This document shows, piece after piece, positions 1 to 8,102 of a DNA stretch of 12,236 nucleotides. Made by a program: the position numbers and the translations under genes. The notes under the pieces were generated by a model that ran no database searches, was not told where the DNA came from, and saw nothing but the letters and a program-made list of their open reading frames with translations. The stretch comes from an uncultured Helcococcus sp. (lineage in GTDB: Bacteria > Bacillota > Clostridia > Tissierellales > Peptoniphilaceae), in NCBI GenBank assembly GCA_947253305.1, contig CAMXYZ010000024.1, forward strand, positions 1 to 12,236, in the 5' to 3' direction. Positions within the stretch are counted from its first letter, which is position 1. The number at the start of each line of letters is the position of its first letter.

Positions 1-60
1 TAACTACGCTCTGTGGGGAATTTCACCCCAGCATTAGAACATGCCCGTCATACATTTAAG
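1..60 (+). ncRNA. Possible 3' end of an unidentified structured RNA (partial)
   Basis: No convincing gene covers this stretch. It contains two directly adjacent hairpins: TGGGG (14-18) with CCCCA (26-30) around a 7-base loop, then GCAT (31-34) with ATGC (41-44) around a 6-base loop. A 16-base linker follows and then a strong terminator at 61-88 whose T-run is on the plus strand. This layout fits the 3' tail of a small RNA read on the plus strand, for example a tracrRNA tail or an untranslated leader or trailer, but I cannot name a family. Two short plus-strand reading frames that enter from the left and stop at 35-37 and 57-59 mean a protein 3' end is also possible. The complement contains GGTGAAATTCC, which recalls an arm of FMN riboswitches, but the flanking conserved bases are absent. 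Confidence 0.3.
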
Positions 61-88
61 AGAAGCCACAATTTTGTGGCTTCTTTTT
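61..88 (+). terminator. Rho-independent terminator, possibly bidirectional
   Basis: A perfect 10-bp stem, AGAAGCCACA (61-70) with TGTGGCTTCT (75-84), closes a 4-base loop and is followed on the plus strand by a T-run at 84-88. It should end a plus-strand transcript coming from the left of the window. Read on the minus strand the same stem lies immediately after the GH92 stop codon (87-89), but only CTTAAAT follows it. It may therefore act as a weaker terminator for the long gyr-sigma-GH92 operon, giving a shared element between convergent units. Confidence 0.75.
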
Positions 89-2237
89 ATACTAATCCTA
101 ATGTGTATTCTATATCCACACCATTTTTAATCATATCCCAATTTATCTTTGTATCTTTGTATTCTTTCCCATCCACCTTAATTGACTTTATAAATTTTTT
201 TTGATGATAATTCTCATTAACTTTTATATTAATTTTTTTTGAATTATAAAGTTCTACTGATAGATTATTAAAGAAAGGAATTCCGATATGATATTCATTA
301 GTTCCTGGGCAGAAAGGATATAATCCCATTGTCGATAATATATACCATGCAGACATAGAGCCATTATCTTCATCCCCTGGATATGCTTTAAAATCATACT
401 GGAAATAATTAAGATATAATTCTTTTAATAATAATTGAGTCTTTTTAGGTTCATTCACATAATTATATAAATATGGTATATGAAATGATGGTTGATTTGA
501 TATTGCAATTTGTCCAAAATTTGCAGATGCAAACTCTGTCATCTCATGTATTTCAAAACCATATACTCCATGTTTAAAATCCGCTTTTGAATTTGATAAT
601 TCATCAAGTTTTTCTCTAAACTCTTCTTCACCACCGTATAATTCGATTAATCCTTCTATATCGTGATAGACATTAAAAGAGTTTTGATATGCTGAACCTT
701 CCGTATATGGCGAACCCCATACTAATGGGTCAAATTCTTTATCAAAATTACCATTAATATCTTTATCTCTCATAAATCCAGTAGATTTATCAAATAAATT
801 CTTGTAATTTTTTGAAAGATTATAATATTTGTTAGCAATATCTTCTTTTCCAAGTTTTTTTGCAACAAGGTAAATAGAATAGTCCGATAAACTATTATCT
901 AATGTTTGATTAACAGATTCTTTCAATGTATTTGGAACATATCCAAATTTCTTATATTTTTCAACTCCTGCTCTCCCATAATTAGGATTTCCTGAGGAAA
1001 TTTCAGCACCTTTAATCATAGCTTCTAAAAACTCATCCATTAAATCCATAGATATATCTTTTGAGATAGCTTCAGCAATTACATTATCAACTAATGTCCC
1101 AGGCATCAAACCTCTCTCATCTGGACTCATCCATTTTGGAAGATATCCAGTATTTCTATATTGATTTAATAATCCCTCTAAAATATCACTAAATATATCT
1201 TGATCTATTAAAGAAAATAATGGGAATAAAGTTTTATGTAAATCCCACATCCCCATATTTGTAAATAATTTTCCTTTTTTTACTTTTTTTGATGTCGTAT
1301 CATAATGAATTTCTTCACATTCAGGTGAAATTTCATAATGCTTCATTGGAAAAAGAAAAGATCTATATACACAATGATAGAAAAATTTCTCTTGTTTTAA
1401 CTTATCATATGGATTAAATCTATCATATAGACTTTCTTCGTCTAAATTATCAACGTCAAATTTATTTAGATAATAATCCCATTTAGATTTTGTATCTTCA
1501 AGCATAATTTCAAAATCTTTTGGCATTAATTCGTGATTATATAAAGCCTGTTCTAAAGAAATGAATGAAGTTGATATATATAAATCTTCACTTTTGGCTT
1601 TAATAATGTATTTATTGAAATTTTTTTTATTATTTGCTATTAATACTTCATTTTCTCCCATATCCTCAAATTCAAATTCATTTTTTAAGGATATCACTAT
1701 ATACATCTTAAATTTTTTATCTTCACATCCAGAAAAATTTTGAACATATCCTTGAATAATATTTTTTTCTATATTTTTTTCTAATATTAAATTTTCGCCT
1801 TCTAATATATAATTAGGATTTTTATTTTCATATTTAATAATAGCACTATCACTTGAAGCTGTAATTGATGCTCTTTCTTCGACTTCCTGATCTATAAAAT
1901 AAATCTCATTATAATGTTGGAAGAATTGTGAAGTGGAAGTATCATATTTTCTTTTATTATTATCATTTAATTTGGATACTGGAAGTATGGTGAAGTTAGA
2001 GAAGTCGCCCATCCAAGGACTTGGTTGGTGAGTCAATCTAAATCCTTCAAAATCGCTTGAATTTGGATTGAACCACCATGAGCCTTCTTTTCTAGAACTT
2101 TGTACACAAAAATAATTCATTCCAAATGGTTCTCCCATATATGGAAGAGTATTTCCAGTAGAATATTGATATACGCTGTCTGTTCCCATTCGAGTATCCG
2201 TATATTTAAATTTTCTAAATAGTTTCAAAAAGTCCAT
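87..2237 (-). CDS. GH92 family glycoside hydrolase (probable cytosolic alpha-mannosidase)
   Basis: This 716-residue protein matches the glycoside hydrolase family 92 pattern: an N-terminal beta-sandwich beginning around GNTLPYMGEPFGMNYF (28-43) and WWFNP (54-58), with LTHQPSPWMGDF at 68-79, followed by an alpha/alpha barrel. The barrel holds EGSAYQ (E513 is the likely general acid) and GDEDNG (621-626, the likely catalytic-base aspartates) before SAWYILSTMGLYPFCPG. Family members are calcium-dependent exo-alpha-mannosidases acting mainly on N-glycan or mannan linkages. There is no signal peptide or membrane segment, so it probably cleaves imported mannosides in the cytosol, as proposed for Gram-positive relatives. 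I place the start at ATG 2237 because AGAGG lies just upstream; the longer TTG start at 2252 overlaps the sigma gene and has poor spacing. The gene is last in the operon, 7 bases after the sigma gene. The family call is firm; the linkage specificity is not decided. Confidence 0.88.
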   Translation of the reverse strand: MDFLKLFRKFKYTDTRMGTDSVYQYSTGNTLPYMGEPFGMNYFCVQSSRKEGSWWFNPNSSDFEGFRLTHQPSPWMGDFSNFTILPVSKLNDNNKRKYDTSTSQFFQHYNEIYFIDQEVEERASITASSDSAIIKYENKNPNYILEGENLILEKNIEKNIIQGYVQNFSGCEDKKFKMYIVISLKNEFEFEDMGENEVLIANNKKNFNKYIIKAKSEDLYISTSFISLEQALYNHELMPKDFEIMLEDTKSKWDYYLNKFDVDNLDEESLYDRFNPYDKLKQEKFFYHCVYRSFLFPMKHYEISPECEEIHYDTTSKKVKKGKLFTNMGMWDLHKTLFPLFSLIDQDIFSDILEGLLNQYRNTGYLPKWMSPDERGLMPGTLVDNVIAEAISKDISMDLMDEFLEAMIKGAEISSGNPNYGRAGVEKYKKFGYVPNTLKESVNQTLDNSLSDYSIYLVAKKLGKEDIANKYYNLSKNYKNLFDKSTGFMRDKDINGNFDKEFDPLVWGSPYTEGSAYQNSFNVYHDIEGLIELYGGEEEFREKLDELSNSKADFKHGVYGFEIHEMTEFASANFGQIAISNQPSFHIPYLYNYVNEPKKTQLLLKELYLNYFQYDFKAYPGDEDNGSMSAWYILSTMGLYPFCPGTNEYHIGIPFFNNLSVELYNSKKINIKVNENYHQKKFIKSIKVDGKEYKDTKINWDMIKNGVDIEYTLGLV

Positions 2238-2246
2238 TCTTCCTCT
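2238..2246 (-). promoter_or_regulatory. Ribosome binding site deciding the GH92 start
   Basis: On the minus strand the end of the sigma gene reads GATTAGAGGAAGAATGG, so the AGAGG core includes the last two bases of the sigma stop codon TAG and sits a few bases before ATG 2237. This supports the ATG over the upstream TTG at 2252 and suggests translational coupling of the hydrolase to the sigma gene. Confidence 0.6.
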
Positions 2247-3075
2247 AATCAATTCCTAATTCTTGTCTAAATTTTTCTAAAACTTTTTTTTCTAATCTTG
2301 AAACTGTCATCTGGCTAACATCTAGCATATTTGCTATTTCGACTTGTGTCATCTTATCAAAATATCTATAATAAACTATCTTTTTCTCAACTTCTGTAAA
2401 GTTTTCCATAGTTTCTTTAATAAATGCCATATTATCTACAGATTCATAGTTTTTATCTACTTCACCTAATACATCTAAGAAACTCATTTCTCTATCTTCA
2501 GATGAATTATCTAAATTTTTATCGATTGATTGCGGAGAATAAACTTGTGATGCATCCATAGCTTCTATAACTTCTTCTGATGAAACTCCAATATGTTCTG
2601 CAATTTCATCAATGCTTGGATTTCTTTTTAGTCTCTGTGTCAATTCTAATTTAGTATTATTAATTCTTTTGGATAATTCTTGAATTCTCCTCGGAACTCT
2701 TATAACCCATCCCTTATCTCTGAAATATCTTTTTATTTCACCTGTGATAGTCGGGGTAGCGAATGAAGAAAATTCAAAACCTCTATCAGCATTGAATCTA
2801 TCAATGGCTAATATCAATCCTAAAGACGCAATTTGATATAAATCATCAAATTCAATTCCTCTATTAGAATATTTTTTGGATAATATCTCAGCAATATAGA
2901 GGTTTTTTTCTATTAGATCATCCCTTATTAACTTTATCTCTCTTTTAACTTTTTGAAGTTCTTTTTTACTTTCTTCATCAGATTTCTTTTCAAGTTTAGT
3001 CTCAAGTTCTCTAAGTTCTTCTAATTTCTTAAACTCTTCATAATTCCTGATTTTTTTATTTTTTTCTTCAGTCAT
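2245..3075 (-). CDS. SigB/SigF-type RNA polymerase sigma factor
   Basis: This 276-residue protein is a group 3 sigma-70 factor. Region 2 spans about 55-130 with FDDLYQIASLGLILAIDRF and FSSFATPTITGEIKRYFRDKGW, followed by the VPRR junction (127-130) typical of SigB, SigF and SigG. Region 3 is about 131-200, including the SIDEIAEHIGVSSEEV helix-turn-helix. Region 4 has TQVEIANMLDVSQMTVSRLEKK (243-264), which should contact the -35 element. The first 50 residues are a lysine/glutamate-rich, probably coiled-coil extension. It lies 7 bases after the anti-sigma gene in the order STAS, anti-sigma, sigma, as in spoIIA and sigB operons, so it is probably held inactive by the anti-sigma factor. Nothing in the sequence decides between a stress and a sporulation role. 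The start ATG 3075 has a modest AGG site. Confidence 0.9.
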   Translation of the reverse strand: MTEEKNKKIRNYEEFKKLEELRELETKLEKKSDEESKKELQKVKREIKLIRDDLIEKNLYIAEILSKKYSNRGIEFDDLYQIASLGLILAIDRFNADRGFEFSSFATPTITGEIKRYFRDKGWVIRVPRRIQELSKRINNTKLELTQRLKRNPSIDEIAEHIGVSSEEVIEAMDASQVYSPQSIDKNLDNSSEDREMSFLDVLGEVDKNYESVDNMAFIKETMENFTEVEKKIVYYRYFDKMTQVEIANMLDVSQMTVSRLEKKVLEKFRQELGID

Positions 3076-3082
3076 ATTATAC

Positions 3083-3433
3083 CTATGCCTTATTTATAAC
3101 TACTCTAATCTCATTATCCTCAAAATTAATATCATCTGCTAATGATAAGAGTATTTGTTTTTTTAACTCTAAATCAACATCATTAAAATTATTTGTATTA
3201 TATGGACTTTCTATCATAAAATTGATATTTAAACTATTATCATATAGATTAAATTCTACATTAATTCTATTATTATCAACTATTAAATAAGTAAAAATTT
3301 CAGATACAACTACTTTAGTGTCTTCTATTTTTTCAATGTCAAATCCCATAGAATTTGCTAATGATGCTGTTGTTAATCTTAGCATTTGCAAATATTGAGG
3401 ATTGGATGGTAAATCCATTTTTATAGTATCCAT
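3083..3433 (-). CDS. RsbW/SpoIIAB-like anti-sigma factor lacking ATP-binding motifs
   Basis: This 116-residue protein resembles RsbW over most of its length: a PSNPQYLQMLRLTTASLANSMGF start, then IEDTKVVVSE (36-45), then a short beta-sheet region. RsbW and SpoIIAB bind their sigma factor and also phosphorylate the STAS antagonist using a GHKL ATP site. Here the N-box, normally SEACTN, reads SEIFTY, so the metal-binding asparagine is Y49. The D-x-G-x motif position reads ESPYNT, and the glycine-rich GGLGL lid position reads KKQILL. The protein is also about 40 residues shorter than B. subtilis RsbW. I infer that it still binds sigma but does not hydrolyse ATP. It overlaps the STAS gene by one base (TAATG), with GGAGG in the end of that gene as its ribosome binding site. 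The family call rests on memory of RsbW and on gene order. Confidence 0.8.
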   Translation of the reverse strand: MDTIKMDLPSNPQYLQMLRLTTASLANSMGFDIEKIEDTKVVVSEIFTYLIVDNNRINVEFNLYDNSLNINFMIESPYNTNNFNDVDLELKKQILLSLADDINFEDNEIRVVINKA

Positions 3434-3741
3434 TAATCCTCCATCTTAAATATCTTATCTAATTCAGTAATTACAAATAATTTTTTTATACTTGATTTTG
3501 CATTATGAATTATTAATTCTTTTCCTTTAGATTCAACCTCTTTGTAGACTGTCATAATCGCACCTAGACCTGTAGAATCAATATAATCTAGATTCTTAAG
3601 ACAAAATATAATATCTTTATCTAAATTTTCATAACTAGACAATACTTTATTTCTAAATGAATCTACTGTGTTGATATCTAAATCACCAAATAGTTCTACT
3701 TCTAATTTATCTTTTTCTGTAATTTCAATATTAAAAGACAT
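3433..3741 (-). CDS. STAS-domain anti-sigma factor antagonist (RsbV/SpoIIAA-like)
   Basis: This 102-residue single-domain protein has the length and motif of RsbV/SpoIIAA. After two beta strands (FNIEITEKDKLEVELFGDLD) and a helix, it carries LDYIDSTGLGAIM at 51-63, in which S56 corresponds to the serine phosphorylated by the anti-sigma kinase in characterised systems. Unphosphorylated STAS protein binds the anti-sigma factor and frees sigma. The gene begins 8 bases after gyrA with AGGGG upstream of ATG 3741 and ends in a one-base stop-start overlap with the anti-sigma gene, so the pair should be translated in step. No phosphatase (RsbU, SpoIIE type) or alternative kinase is present in the window. 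Confidence 0.9.
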   Translation of the reverse strand: MSFNIEITEKDKLEVELFGDLDINTVDSFRNKVLSSYENLDKDIIFCLKNLDYIDSTGLGAIMTVYKEVESKGKELIIHNAKSSIKKLFVITELDKIFKMED

Positions 3742-3749
3742 TTCAACCC

Positions 3750-6179
3750 CTATTCCACTTCTTCAATATATTTAGCTGCTGCAACTATTTTTTCATCTTT
3801 ATCAAGTCTCTTTAATCTTACACCTTGTGTAGTTCTTCCTAATGTTGATACATCCTTAGAATCTAATCTAATTATATCTCCCTTTGATGAAACTAATATT
3901 ACATCGTCTTCTGCTGTTAGTATTTTTGCTGTAACAACTTTTCCTGTTTTTGGAGTAATCTTATAAGTTCTAACCCCTTTTCCACCTCTTTTTTGTGCGC
4001 TGTAGTGCTTTATAAGAGTTTTCTTTCCATATCCAAATTCAGATACTATAAATAGATATCCATCTTCATCCATGACTGCTAGTGAAACTACTTCATCATC
4101 CTTGTTTAATGTGATACCTTTAACACCTTTTGCATTTCTTCCCATAGATCTTGCTTCTTCAACTTTGAATACTATTGATTGACCTAATTCAGTTACTATA
4201 ACAACTTCTTCTTTTTCTTTAACAATTTTAACTCCGATTAATTCGTCTCCATCGTTCAGAGTAATTGCTATGATTCCTGTAGCTCTAATATTTGAAAAAT
4301 CTTGTGCATCAGTTCTCTTGATTATACCATTTTTGGTAGCCATTATAATATAATTATCTTCAAAATCTGTCACAGGTATTACTGATGATACTGTTTCACC
4401 AGGCTGTAATTGAAGTATATTAATAATAGCTTGTCCTCTAGAAGTCCTTGTCCCCTCTTTAATTTGATAAGCTTTCTTACTATATACTCTTCCCTTATTA
4501 GTGAAGAATAGTATATTATCATGAGTTGATGTCACGAATAAGTCTTGTACAAAATCATCTTCTTTTGTAGACATACCTATAACACCTTTTCCGCCCCTAT
4601 TTTGAACTCTATAGGTATTTGCTGGAAGTCTCTTGATATAGCCTTCATTTGTAAGAGTAATAATAACTTCTTCTTCCTCAATTAAATCTTCTACATCAAT
4701 ATCATCTATTGCACCCATGATTCTTGTTCTTCTTTCATCGGCGAACTTTTCTTTAATTTCTAAAAGCTCTTCCTTGATAATTCCCATCAATATAGATTCA
4801 TTTTCTAATATTTCTTTTAATCTAGCAATTGTCGTCAATAACTCTTTGTATTCAGCTTCAAGTCTTTCAACATTAAGTCCTGAAAGTCTCTTTAATTGCA
4901 TATCTAGAATTGCTTGACCTTGAATATCAGTCAATCCAAATCTCTTGGTAAATTCTACTTTTATTTCTGCATCATCATAATTTGATCTTATAATTTTAAT
5001 AATCTCATCAATATGATCATAAGCTATTCTTAAACCTTCAACTATGTGAGCTCTAGCTTCAGCCTTGTCTAAATCAAATTGAGTTCTTCTTGTTACAACC
5101 TCTTTTTGATGTTCAACATAATAGTGAATTAATTCTTTTAATGTTAATACTCTTGGAACACCATCTACTAATGCTAAATTGATGATTCCGAATGTTGTTG
5201 TTAATTGTGTTTGATTATATAGATTATTTAATACAACATTTGCATTTGAATCTCTCTTAACATCAATTACAATCCTCATTCCATTTCTATTAGATTCGTC
5301 TCTAATATCTGAAATCCCTTCAATCTTTTTATCTCTTACTAATTCTGCAATTTTCATAATTAGTCTAGATCTATTTACTTGATATGGAATTTCTGAAATA
5401 ACTATTCTATGTCTATTCTTATATTCTTCAATATCAGCTTCTGCTCTTAATCTAACTTTTCCACGACCAGTTTTGTATGCATCAATTATAGGACCTTTCC
5501 CCATAATATTTGCACCTGTTGGAAAATCAGGACCTTTGATATATTTCATCAATCCATCAACATCTATATCATTGTCATCTATATATGCGATACAACCATC
5601 AATTACTTCTCCTAGATTATGAGGAGCCATATTTGTAGCCATACCAACAGCTATACCAGCTGAACCATTAACTAAAAGATTTGGAAATCTTGCAGGTAAT
5701 ACCTTTGGTTCCATTTCTTCTTCATCAAAGTTTGGTTGGAAATCTACTGTATCTTTATTAATGTCTCTTAGCATTTCTAATGCTAATCTTGTCATCTTAA
5801 CTTCTGTATAACGTTGAGCAGCTGCGCCATCTCCGTCAATTGAACCAAAGTTACCTTGTCCGTCAACTAATGTATATCTGGTATTGAATGGTTGAGCTAA
5901 TCTAACTACTGCTTCATAAATAGCTGAGTCACCATGAGGGTGGAATCTACCCATTACTTCCCCAACAAGTCTCGCAGATTTTCTATGAGATTTATTAGGT
6001 TGTAATCCTAATTCCTGCATCCCATAAAGTATTCTTCTATGAACAGGTTTTAACCCGTCTCTAACATCAGGCAATGCTCTTGAAACTATTACTGACATAG
6101 AATAGTCAAGATATGCCTCTTTCATTTTTGCTTCGATATCTTGTGTAATTATATTACTATGATCTAAAAATTCTGCCAT
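3750..6179 (-). CDS. gyrA: DNA gyrase subunit A
   Basis: GyrA is the breakage-rejoining subunit of gyrase, acting as an A2B2 tetramer with GyrB to introduce negative supercoils. The 809 residues include the winged-helix domain with catalytic Y124 in AAAQRYTEV, the tower and coiled-coil, and the six-bladed C-terminal domain from about 500. The C-terminal domain has a GyrA box variant QNRGGKG at 526-532 and a second QKRGGKG at 729-735. The quinolone-region sequence HPHGDSAIYE (80-89) has Ser85 and Glu89 at the two common resistance positions, the usual susceptible residues in Gram-positives. I choose ATG 6179 rather than GTG 6185 because AGGAG sits 5 bases before the ATG and practically touches the GTG. 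The gap to gyrB is 8 bases, and gyrB's stop TAG forms part of the ribosome binding site. ParC is excluded by the adjacent gyrB, recF, dnaN and dnaA. Confidence 0.98.
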   Translation of the reverse strand: MAEFLDHSNIITQDIEAKMKEAYLDYSMSVIVSRALPDVRDGLKPVHRRILYGMQELGLQPNKSHRKSARLVGEVMGRFHPHGDSAIYEAVVRLAQPFNTRYTLVDGQGNFGSIDGDGAAAQRYTEVKMTRLALEMLRDINKDTVDFQPNFDEEEMEPKVLPARFPNLLVNGSAGIAVGMATNMAPHNLGEVIDGCIAYIDDNDIDVDGLMKYIKGPDFPTGANIMGKGPIIDAYKTGRGKVRLRAEADIEEYKNRHRIVISEIPYQVNRSRLIMKIAELVRDKKIEGISDIRDESNRNGMRIVIDVKRDSNANVVLNNLYNQTQLTTTFGIINLALVDGVPRVLTLKELIHYYVEHQKEVVTRRTQFDLDKAEARAHIVEGLRIAYDHIDEIIKIIRSNYDDAEIKVEFTKRFGLTDIQGQAILDMQLKRLSGLNVERLEAEYKELLTTIARLKEILENESILMGIIKEELLEIKEKFADERRTRIMGAIDDIDVEDLIEEEEVIITLTNEGYIKRLPANTYRVQNRGGKGVIGMSTKEDDFVQDLFVTSTHDNILFFTNKGRVYSKKAYQIKEGTRTSRGQAIINILQLQPGETVSSVIPVTDFEDNYIIMATKNGIIKRTDAQDFSNIRATGIIAITLNDGDELIGVKIVKEKEEVVIVTELGQSIVFKVEEARSMGRNAKGVKGITLNKDDEVVSLAVMDEDGYLFIVSEFGYGKKTLIKHYSAQKRGGKGVRTYKITPKTGKVVTAKILTAEDDVILVSSKGDIIRLDSKDVSTLGRTTQGVRLKRLDKDEKIVAAAKYIEEVE

Positions 6180-6190
6180 GTTCACTCCTA
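6180..6190 (-). promoter_or_regulatory. Ribosome binding site deciding the gyrA start
   Basis: The minus strand reads GCATAGGAGTGAACATGG: AGGAG overlaps the gyrB stop TAG and lies 5 bases before ATG 6179. A GTG at 6185 falls directly on this site, so it is not a likely start. Overlap with the gyrB stop suggests coupled synthesis of the two gyrase subunits. Confidence 0.7.
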
Positions 6191-8101
6191 TGCATCAATA
6201 TTCTTAGCATATTGTGCGTTCTGTTCAATAAATTCTCTTCTTGGTTCTACTTTATCACCCATTAATGTGGTAAATGTATCATCCAATGAAATCGAATCTT
6301 CATCTATCTTTACTTGGATTAGTATTCTATTATCAGGATTCATGGTTGTTTCCCAAAGTTGCTCTGGATTCATTTCACCAAGCCCCTTATATCTACTAAT
6401 TTTGTAATTTTCAGTTTCTATATTCTCAAGTACAGTATCTAATTCTTTTTGATTATATACATATCTTTCTTTCTTACCTTGAGTTATTTTGAACAATGGT
6501 GGTTGAGCTATAAATACCTTTCCTTGTTCTATTAAAGGTCTTAGATATCTATAAAGGAATGTTAATAATAAAGTATCGATATGAGCTCCGTCAACATCGG
6601 CATCTGTCATTATTACAATTTTCCCATATCTTAGATTTTCTATATTGAAATCATCACCTACACCCGTACCAAATGCGGTAATCAAATCTTTAATTTCTTC
6701 TGAAGATAATACTTTTGTAAGTCTTGCCTTCTCAACATTCATAATCTTACCTTTTATTGGTAAAATAGCTTGAGTTCTATTGTCTCTACCTTCCTTAGCT
6801 GAACCGCCAGCGGAGTCCCCTTCGACTATGAATATTTCGTTTTCTGAAGTGTCTCTCGACTGACATTCCGCTAGTTTACCTGGAAGAGTTGTAGACGCTA
6901 ATAAAGAGTTTTGTTTTCTACTTAAATCTCTAGCCTTTCTTGAAGCCTCTCTAGCTCTTCTTGAAGCTTCTGATTTATCAATTATTTTTTTAGCTATTTT
7001 TGGATTTTCTTCCAAGAATATTTCTAAATGTTCTGATAAGAAGGCATCTACAATACCTCTCATCTCTGAAGAACCAAGTTTTGATTTAGTTTGTCCTTCA
7101 AATTGAGGATTTGCTAGTTTTACTGCTACTATAGCTGTTATTCCTTCCCTTATATCTTCTCCGGAATAGTTTTCATCTTTTTCTTTCAAATGTTCATATT
7201 CTCTAGCATAATTATTTATAGTCTTAGTAAGTGCAGATCTAAAACCTGTTAAGTGAGTTCCCCCTTCAGGAGTAAGTATGGTGTTTGCAAATGATAATAT
7301 ATTTTCTGAATATGAATCTGTATATTGAAGAGCTATATCTACTTCACAACCGTCAGTCATTCCTTTGAAATGAGCTATCTTATCGTAAAGTGGTGTCTTC
7401 TTTTTATTTAAGTATTCTACAAATTCTGAAATTCCACCTTCTGCATAGAATTCCTTCTTATATTCTTTTTCTTCTCTTTCATCGATTAATATTATTCTTA
7501 AACCTTGATTTAAAAATGACATTTCTAAAAATCTTTTTTCAAGTGTATTTCTATTAAAATCTACAGTTTCAAAAATATCTTCATCTGGCCAGAATCTAAT
7601 CATTGTACCAGTTTCATCTGTTTTTTCATGTTTTTGTAATTTTGAAACCGCCTTACCTATTGCAAATTCTTGAGTATATCTGTATCCATCTCTTTTAACT
7701 TCTGCAATTAATTTTGATGAAAGAGCATTAACTACTGATACCCCTACACCGTGTAAACCACCTGAAAACTTATATGCGTCTGAGTCAAATTTACCACCAG
7801 CGTGTAATATTGTAAGAACAGTTTCTAGTGTAGATTTACCTGTTGTTTTATGTTTTTTAACTGGTATACCTGAACCAAAGTCTGTAATTTCACATGATCC
7901 ATCTTTATTTAATTTAATAATAATTCTATCGTTTCTTCCAGCTAATGCCTCATCAACTGAGTTATCTACTACTTCATATACTAAATGATGTAGTCCTCTC
8001 TCATCGGTCGAACCGATATACATACCAGGTCTTACACGAACAGCTTCAAGTCCCTCTAAGACCTTAATATTCTGTTCACCATAATCTTTATTATTAGCCA
8101 T
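6188..8101 (-). CDS. gyrB: DNA gyrase subunit B
   Basis: GyrB is the ATPase subunit of DNA gyrase. The 637 residues show the GHKL ATP site (EVVDNSVDEA at 43-52 with the metal-binding Asn47, DFGSGIP at 74-80, GGLHGVGVSVVNALS at 114-128), the transducer domain, and the TOPRIM metal site (EGDSAGGSAKEGRD at 427-440, with DADVDGAH at 500-507). It ends in the typical RREFIEQNA tail. Length matches Firmicutes GyrB. I choose ATG 8101, which gives MANNKDYGEQ and has AAAGGA 6 bases upstream; the longer reading from GTG 8116 overlaps recF and its own first codons contain that ribosome binding site. recF ends one base upstream, so the genes are tightly coupled. No irregular residue was noticed. Confidence 0.98.
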   Translation of the reverse strand: MANNKDYGEQNIKVLEGLEAVRVRPGMYIGSTDERGLHHLVYEVVDNSVDEALAGRNDRIIIKLNKDGSCEITDFGSGIPVKKHKTTGKSTLETVLTILHAGGKFDSDAYKFSGGLHGVGVSVVNALSSKLIAEVKRDGYRYTQEFAIGKAVSKLQKHEKTDETGTMIRFWPDEDIFETVDFNRNTLEKRFLEMSFLNQGLRIILIDEREEKEYKKEFYAEGGISEFVEYLNKKKTPLYDKIAHFKGMTDGCEVDIALQYTDSYSENILSFANTILTPEGGTHLTGFRSALTKTINNYAREYEHLKEKDENYSGEDIREGITAIVAVKLANPQFEGQTKSKLGSSEMRGIVDAFLSEHLEIFLEENPKIAKKIIDKSEASRRAREASRKARDLSRKQNSLLASTTLPGKLAECQSRDTSENEIFIVEGDSAGGSAKEGRDNRTQAILPIKGKIMNVEKARLTKVLSSEEIKDLITAFGTGVGDDFNIENLRYGKIVIMTDADVDGAHIDTLLLTFLYRYLRPLIEQGKVFIAQPPLFKITQGKKERYVYNQKELDTVLENIETENYKISRYKGLGEMNPEQLWETTMNPDNRILIQVKIDEDSISLDDTFTTLMGDKVEPRREFIEQNAQYAKNIDA

Positions 8102-8102
8102 A

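Noticed and set aside
14..30. FMN or cobalamin riboswitch on the minus strand
   Set aside because: GGTGAAATTCC fits an arm of such elements, but the expected neighbouring conserved bases (for example CGGCGGT for FMN) are absent and the rest would lie outside the window.
13..204. 63-codon plus-strand reading frame at the left edge
   Set aside because: It runs through the terminator hairpin and into the antisense of GH92, and its translation after the hairpin is simply the complement of the GH92 tail.
2245..3741. A sporulation spoIIA operon (SpoIIAA, SpoIIAB, SigF)
   Set aside because: Gene order fits, but the same order occurs in sigB systems, the anti-sigma protein lacks the kinase site SpoIIAB needs, and no sporulation neighbour is present. 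I left the role open.
5912..5941. Quinolone-resistance change in gyrA
   Set aside because: Ser85 and Glu89 at the two common resistance positions are the usual susceptible residues in Gram-positive GyrA.
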